NCBI GenBank assembly: GCA_964539785.1
Contig: CAZIJQ010000070.1
Location: 1-10,707, forward strand
Direction: 5' to 3'
Origin: JABMPO01 sp964539785
GTDB lineage: Bacteria > Fidelibacterota > Marinisomatia > Marinisomatales > TCS56
DNA length: 10,707 bases
The translations under genes were made by a program, and so were the position numbers. Under the pieces are notes generated by a model that saw nothing but the letters and a program-made list of their open reading frames with translations, searched no databases and was not told where the DNA came from. Positions 6,608 to 10,707 of the stretch are shown one piece after another. Each line of letters opens with the position of its first letter. The first letter of the stretch is position 1.

Positions 6608-7495
6608 ATGACAGAATTAGCTCAGCCAAGGTTAAAAAAGCCATCCTGGCTGAAGATCCGTTTACAGACTGGCGAAGATTATCAGCACATTCAAAAGATG
6701 TTGAAAAGCCAGAATCTGCACACGGTTTGCGAAGAAGCTCGATGCCCTAATATTTATGAGTGCTGGAATCGTGGTACAGCAACGATAATGATTCTGGGTG
6801 ATACCTGTACCCGCTCCTGTGGATTTTGCGCGGTGAAGACCGGCCGACCTGGGACTTGTGATCCGACTGAACCGAAACGGACGGCAGCAGCTGTGAAAGA
6901 AATGCAGCTCAAGCACGTGGTGATTACATCGGTTGACCGTGACGATTTAAAAGATGATTTCGGTGCTGAAATCTGGGCGGCAACTATTCGGGAAATTCAT
7001 GCTGTTACTCCTGAGTGTACCGTAGAAGTTCTAACACCGGATTTTCAGGGCTACCGCCCGGCATTAAAGCAAGTTTTTGCTGCCAAACCGGAAATTTTTA
7101 GTCATAATGTTGAATGCGTTGAACGGATCAGCCGACAAGTGCGGGCCCAGGCTAATTGGCAACGCAGTTTGTTTGTGCTGGAGCAATCCCTCGATTTTGG
7201 TTTATTGACTAAAACCGGATTAATGGTTGGTTTGGGGGAATCAAAGGGGGAAGTGCTGGAAACCATGGAGCAGGTTGCAAATCTTGGTGTACAAATTTTT
7301 ACTGTGGGTCAATATTTACGGCCGACAAAAAATCATTTACCGGCTCAGCGTTATGTTGAACTGGATGAATTTGAAGAATATAAAACGCGAGGACTGGAAA
7401 TGGGTTTTCGAATAGTCGAGAGTGGTCCGCTGGTGCGTAGTTCCTACCATGCTGACGAACAAGCCCGAAATCTCAGAAAACAGGAAATATCGTGA
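6608..7495 (+). CDS. lipA: Lipoyl synthase (radical SAM)
   Basis: LipA inserts two sulfur atoms into protein-bound octanoyl groups, using a radical SAM 4Fe-4S cluster and consuming a second, auxiliary cluster. In the 295-residue product the auxiliary cluster ligands are C41, C46 and C52 (CX4CX5C), the radical SAM ligands are C67, C71 and C74 (CX3CX2C), and the C-terminal RSSYHADE (277-284) provides the serine ligand. All features match the family. The start codon lies two bases after the lipB stop, and the stop overlaps the GTG of the cytochrome gene. LipA and LipB together make lipoyl groups from the fatty-acid pool without external lipoate. Confidence 0.98.
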   Translation: MTELAQPRLKKPSWLKIRLQTGEDYQHIQKMLKSQNLHTVCEEARCPNIYECWNRGTATIMILGDTCTRSCGFCAVKTGRPGTCDPTEPKRTAAAVKEMQLKHVVITSVDRDDLKDDFGAEIWAATIREIHAVTPECTVEVLTPDFQGYRPALKQVFAAKPEIFSHNVECVERISRQVRAQANWQRSLFVLEQSLDFGLLTKTGLMVGLGESKGEVLETMEQVANLGVQIFTVGQYLRPTKNHLPAQRYVELDEFEEYKTRGLEMGFRIVESGPLVRSSYHADEQARNLRKQEIS

Positions 7496-7803
7496 GTAAT
7501 AATGAGAAAATTTTATATACGATAGTAATTATAACAGGGTTGCTGTTGATCTGGTGGATATATGTTCCAAATGGGGAAGTTTCTACCGCTGCTTTCCCTG
7601 ACAATATGTCAATCACGGCTGACCCACCAAAATTGTCCAACCTTCCTTTTCACTTGGCGTTTGTCGATATGGAAACCTGTCTGCGCTGCCATGGCGAGGG
7701 CCGACAGATTAATCTGAAGGGTGAGATAATGGAAGCTCCTAAAATCGCCCATGAGGTTCGTGATAATTGCACCACTTGTCACCAGATACCAAAAATAATG
7801 TAA
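7492..7803 (+). CDS. Membrane-anchored diheme cytochrome c (NapB-like), partner unknown
   Basis: The 103-residue protein has a short cytoplasmic start, one hydrophobic helix (about 8-24) and then an outward-facing domain with two heme c sites, CLRCH (63-67) and CTTCH (93-97). A histidine lies shortly before each site, H54 and H87, the arrangement seen in NapB-type bis-histidine diheme cytochromes of periplasmic nitrate reductase; this fits but does not prove it. NapB is usually a free periplasmic protein, whereas this one keeps its N-terminal helix with no obvious cleavage site. The GTG start overlaps the lipA stop by 4 bases and AGGA (7482-7485) precedes it. No oxidoreductase partner is encoded in the window, and why it follows the lipoate genes is unknown. 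Confidence 0.85.
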   Translation: MSNNEKILYTIVIITGLLLIWWIYVPNGEVSTAAFPDNMSITADPPKLSNLPFHLAFVDMETCLRCHGEGRQINLKGEIMEAPKIAHEVRDNCTTCHQIPKIM

Positions 7804-7836
7804 AAGACTGCCATATTGAGTAGTTTACAGGGCATA

Positions 7837-7865
7837 GTGACACAACTTATTTACTGGCATACAAT
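7837..7865 (+). promoter_or_regulatory. Candidate sigma70-type promoter for lon
   Basis: GTGACA (7837-7842, 5 of 6 to TTGACA) and TACAAT (7860-7865, 5 of 6 to TATAAT) are exactly 17 bases apart. The start site would fall near 7872, giving a leader of about 30 bases with AAAGGA (7891-7896) before the ATG. I see no heat-shock CIRCE element or other operator nearby. Confidence 0.5.
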
Positions 7866-7901
7866 TTGTGATTAAGCGGAATTAGTTATTAAAGGACAAC
7901 A

Positions 7902-10486
7902 ATGAAAGATTATTATGACGAAGAGGGTCGTCCGGTCGATGCCCCCAGTGAAGTAGAAGAATCAAAATTTTATCCGGTTATGCCGTTAAGAAATACGGTA
8001 TTATTTCCCCAGCAGGTCATCCCGATTTATATTGGACGGGAAAAATCCCTGCGTTTGATTAATGATCTTGATTCCAAACAAAAGCACATTGTAGTCGTTG
8101 CCCAGGAGGATGGTTCGATTGAAGATCCTACGCCGGAAGACCTTTATTCTTATGGCACCCTGGCAATTGTACTAAAAGTATTTGATATGCCCGATAATAG
8201 TAAATCGGCTATCGTGCAGGGTGTCGAAAGAGTCAAACTGCTAAAATTTATCAGCGATGATCCTTATTATCGAGCTGCCATTGAGACAATCCCGGAGATT
8301 GATCACCCGGAGGATCTTGAATTAGATGCTCTGGCTAATAATCTGCGGAAGATTTTCGGCGAGTTGATAAAAGTGGCACCCAACCTGACTGAAGAACATT
8401 CCGGAATGCTGTCAAATATTCAGAAACCATCGCGTCTCGCGGACCGGGCCATTTCCCTGCTAACCGTTACCAATGCTGAGAAGCAGAAAGTGCTGGAAGA
8501 ACAGGATATTAAAAAGCGTCTTGAACAGACCAACGGAATTATTACCCGGGAAATCCAACGTATCAAACTTGGTGAGGAGATTCAGAGTGAGGTTCATGAT
8601 GAGATCGCCAAATCCCAGCGGGAATATTATTTACGGGAGCAAATGAAAGCTATCCGGAAAGAGCTTGGCGAGGATGAAGGTTCGGTCGAATTAAAAGAAT
8701 TAGGCGAACGCATCAAAGGCGCTAATATGACGGAAGAAGCAGAGAAAGTTGCTTTGAAGGAATTAGAACGCCTTGGGAAAATTCCTACCCAGTCCCCGGA
8801 ATATTCGGTCTCGCGAACCTATATCGAATGGTTAGCTGATCTGCCCTGGGATAATACTACGGCTGATACTGTAGATGTGACTGAGGCTAAGAAAATTCTG
8901 GATGAAGACCATTATGGTTTGAGGCGAATTAAAGAAAGAATTTTGGAATATTTGGCTGTTCGCGGATTGAAACAGCAAAAAGATCCGGATGGTGCTATGC
9001 GGGGACCGATTCTGTGTTTTGCCGGACCTCCCGGGGTCGGAAAAACTTCGCTGGGTAAATCGATTGCCCGCTCAATGGGGCGCGAATTTATTCGCATATC
9101 GCTCGGTGGTGTTCGTGATGAAGCTGAAATCCGCGGTCATCGCCGTACCTACATTGGTGCCTTGCCGGGGCGAATCATTCAATCGCTAAAAAAAGCCGGT
9201 ACTAATAATCCGGTATTTATGTTGGATGAAATCGATAAACTGGGAATGGATTTTCGTGGTGATCCTTCGTCTGCACTGCTGGAAGTGCTGGATCCGGAAC
9301 AGAATTATTCATTCAGTGATCATTACCTGGAAGTTGCTTTTGATTTGAGCAAAACCATGTTCATTGCCACTGCAAACTATCGCGATCCGATTCCGCCCGC
9401 TCTCAAAGACCGGATGGAAATTCTGGAGTTCACCGGGTATATCGAAGATGAGAAAGTAAAAATTGCTCAGCAGCATTTGATACCGAAGCAAATTGAAGAA
9501 AACGNNNNNNNNNNNNNNNNNNNNNNNNNNNNNNNNNNNNNNNNNNNNNNNNNNNNNNNNNNNNNNNNNNNNNNNNNNNNNNNNNNNNNNNNNNNNNNNN
9601 NNNNGAGAAAGTAAAAATTGCTCAGCAGCATTTGATACCGAAGCAAATTGAAGAAAACGGATTGAGCGATGCTGATGTAGCCCTGGATGTCACCGGAATT
9701 AAAGAATTGATCCGCTCCTACACCAGAGAGGCTGGTGTTCGTAATCTGGAACGGGAAATAGCCAATGTTTTTCGTAAGGTCGCTCGCGATAAGGTTGAGA
9801 AAAAAACCGGTAAAATTCGGGTAACCAAGAAAAAAGTAAATGACTACCTTGGCGCTCCGCGTTTCTATTCTGATTTAGCCGAGCGAATGACCAAACCGGG
9901 CGTTGTAACGGGTCTGGCATGGACTGCTGCCGGGGGCGATATTCTGTTTATTGAAGCCAGTCGAATGAAAGGCAAGGGGCAGTTAACATTAACAGGCCAA
10001 TTAGGGGACGTGATGAAAGAGTCAGCGACAGCGGCCATGAGTTATGTGCGCTCCCACACCGAACAACTTGATATTGCCGCAGATTTTCATGAGAAAACTG
10101 ACACCCATATTCATGTTCCAGCCGGTTCCATCCCCAAAGATGGTCCCTCAGCCGGTGTTAGCATGCTGACGGCCCTAGTCTCCCTGTTGACCGGCCATAA
10201 AGTCAAAGATCAGCTGGCAATGACCGGCGAGATAACTTTGCGCGGTAATGTATTGCCAATCGGTGGTGTTAAAGAAAAGGTTACTGCGGCCCATCGCTCG
10301 GGAATAAAAACAATAATTTTGCCGGATCACAATCGCAAAGATCTGGAAGAAATTCCTGACCATATTAAAAAGGATCTGGAGTTTCATTTTGCCAAGGATA
10401 TGCTGGACGTAATCAAAATTGCTCTACCCCAGATAAAACCTAAAAAGGTCAAAAAGACGCCGGCGAACAAACAAAAAGCTTCGTAA
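7902..10486 (+). CDS. lon: ATP-dependent protease Lon (interrupted by an assembly gap)
   Basis: Lon unfolds and degrades damaged and regulatory proteins in the cytoplasm. As written, the gene is split by 100 N; removing the N run and one of the two identical 55-base flanks (155 bases in all) gives one open frame of 809 residues, the usual length. Domains by that numbering: the N-terminal substrate-recognition domain from about residue 22 (PVMPLRNTVLFP) to about 215, a long coiled-coil region near 215-275, the AAA+ module with Walker A GPPGVGKT (375-382, K381) and Walker B LDEID (E443), and the protease domain with the Ser-Lys dyad S698 (in PSAG) and K741 (second Lys of GGVKEK). The tail (about 789-809) is rich in Lys and Pro. 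It has its own promoter and AAAGGA ribosome site; 98 bases separate it from the cytochrome gene. Confidence 0.97.
9450..9504 (+). repeat. 55-base direct repeat, left copy (assembly edge)
   Basis: This stretch of lon directly before the gap is identical to 9605-9659 directly after it. The length fits a de Bruijn k-mer overlap between two contigs rather than a biological duplication. Confidence 0.9.
9505..9604. other. Scaffold gap of exactly 100 N
   Basis: The round length marks a placeholder of unknown size. Given the identical 55-base flanks and the restored lon frame after collapse, the true gap is most simply zero, with the contigs overlapping by 55 bases. Confidence 0.95.
9605..9659 (+). 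repeat. 55-base direct repeat, right copy (assembly edge)
   Basis: Identical to 9450-9504. Its reading frame continues correctly only if it is merged with the left copy: both copies encode the same residues, ending IPKQIEEN, followed by GLSD. Confidence 0.9.
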
Positions 10487-10488
10487 TT

Positions 10489-10506
10489 TCGCCCCCGCTT
10501 GGGCGA
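10489..10506 (+). terminator. Hairpin after lon, possible weak terminator
   Basis: TCGCCC (10489-10494) pairs with GGGCGA (10501-10506) around the loop CCGCTT, starting two bases after the lon stop codon. No T-run follows, so termination is uncertain. Its right arm is also the first six bases of the broken tRNA-like copy. Confidence 0.35.
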
Positions 10507-10555
10507 TTAACTTCCCGACACTTCGTATACGGGACAGGCAGTTGGCCAGAGTGCC
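10501..10555 (+). pseudogene. Broken copy of the 5' half of the tRNA-Val, split by a 26-base insert
   Basis: Bases 10501-10512 equal the first 12 bases of the intact tRNA at 10582, and 10539-10555 equal its next 17 bases with one T-to-C change. Between them sit 26 extra bases (10513-10538) that contain TCCCG/CGGGA inverted ends and the palindrome CGTATACG (10524-10531). The insert falls within the 5' strand of the D stem. The anticodon, T arm and 3' acceptor strand are missing, so this cannot be a working tRNA. Confidence 0.75.
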
Positions 10556-10581
10556 GGTTGCTATTGGAATAATTATAAATT

Positions 10582-10658
10582 GGGCGATTAACTCAGTTGG
10601 TCAGAGTGCCTCCCTTACAAGGAGGAAGTCGGCGGTTCAAATCCGTCATCGCCCACCA
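10582..10658 (+). tRNA. tRNA-Val (anticodon TAC)
   Basis: The full cloverleaf is visible. The 7-bp acceptor stem GGGCGAT / ATCGCCC is perfect, the D stem is ACTC / GAGT, the anticodon stem CCTCC / GGAGG encloses CTTACAA with anticodon TAC, and the T arm is GGCGG-TTCAAAT-CCGTC with one G-T pair. The discriminator A (10655) and an encoded CCA (10656-10658) complete it. UAC decodes GTA/GTG valine codons, and with modification the whole box. Confidence 0.96.
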
Positions 10659-10690
10659 AGACAGGTTCGAAAAATCTGAAAATCAAAAAG

Positions 10691-10707
10691 CCGCTGATAC
10701 CCAGCGG
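10691..10707 (+). terminator. Probable terminator stem, cut by the window end
   Basis: CCGCTG (10691-10696) pairs with CAGCGG (10702-10707) around ATACC, preceded by AAAAAG, which would pair with a following C plus T-run. The right side is outside the window, so the T-run cannot be confirmed. It lies 32 bases after the tRNA. Confidence 0.5.

Noticed and set aside
9632..10486. Separate short Lon-like protease gene starting at TTG 9632
   Set aside because: It is the C-terminal part of lon; the apparent start lies in the duplicated 55-base assembly edge.
10517..10531. Likeness of part of the tRNA insert to a loxP arm (ACTTCGTATA)
   Set aside because: Only ten bases match and there is no second arm with a proper spacer; chance similarity is the simpler reading.

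Overview
The window is 10.7 kb of bacterial housekeeping DNA, moderately AT-rich by eye. Every gene I can support lies on the + strand. It is probably from a Gram-negative-type bacterium with c-type cytochromes, because a membrane-anchored diheme cytochrome c is encoded. It probably comes from a draft or metagenome assembly: a run of exactly 100 N interrupts lon, and the same 55 bases stand on both sides of it. The density of palindromic intergenic repeats would fit uncultured lineages near the FCB group, but this is a weak guess and no gene here fixes the taxon.

Layout. Bases 1-565 hold no gene; they are a patchwork of unrelated palindromes and hairpins, including an inverted pair of REP-like hairpins, a MITE-like element and a GC-rich 28-base palindrome. 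A metallo-beta-lactamase-fold hydrolase follows (566-1408). A second intergenic stretch (1409-1682) carries another copy of the MITE-like element. Then come a small degenerate receiver-like protein (1683-2030), abutted by endonuclease III (nth), a QueD/PTPS-family pterin enzyme with Asp at the usual catalytic Cys position, a YhhQ/QueT-type queuosine-precursor transporter, and GTP cyclohydrolase I (folE). The transporter and folE overlap by 4 bases. FolE product feeds both folate and queuosine synthesis, so this is a pterin/7-deazaguanine supply unit.

The next unit is lpdA-lipB-lipA-cytochrome, with overlaps or 2-base gaps throughout. LipB moves octanoate from acyl carrier protein to E2/GcvH domains, LipA inserts the two sulfurs, and LpdA (E3) reoxidises the finished lipoyl arm. 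The last gene is a small diheme cytochrome of unknown partner, fused to the unit by a 4-base overlap.

After a 98-base gap with a good sigma70-type promoter comes lon. Removing the N run plus one 55-base repeat copy restores one uninterrupted frame of 809 residues with all catalytic motifs. Downstream are a hairpin, a broken copy of the 5' half of a tRNA split by a 26-base insert, an intact tRNA-Val(TAC), and the stem of a probable terminator cut by the window end.

I found no CRISPR array, phage, defence system or intact transposase gene. The points most worth a second look are the Cys-to-Asp QueD variant beside folE, the interrupted tRNA-Val half copy, the cytochrome tied to the lipoate genes, and the repeat clusters.
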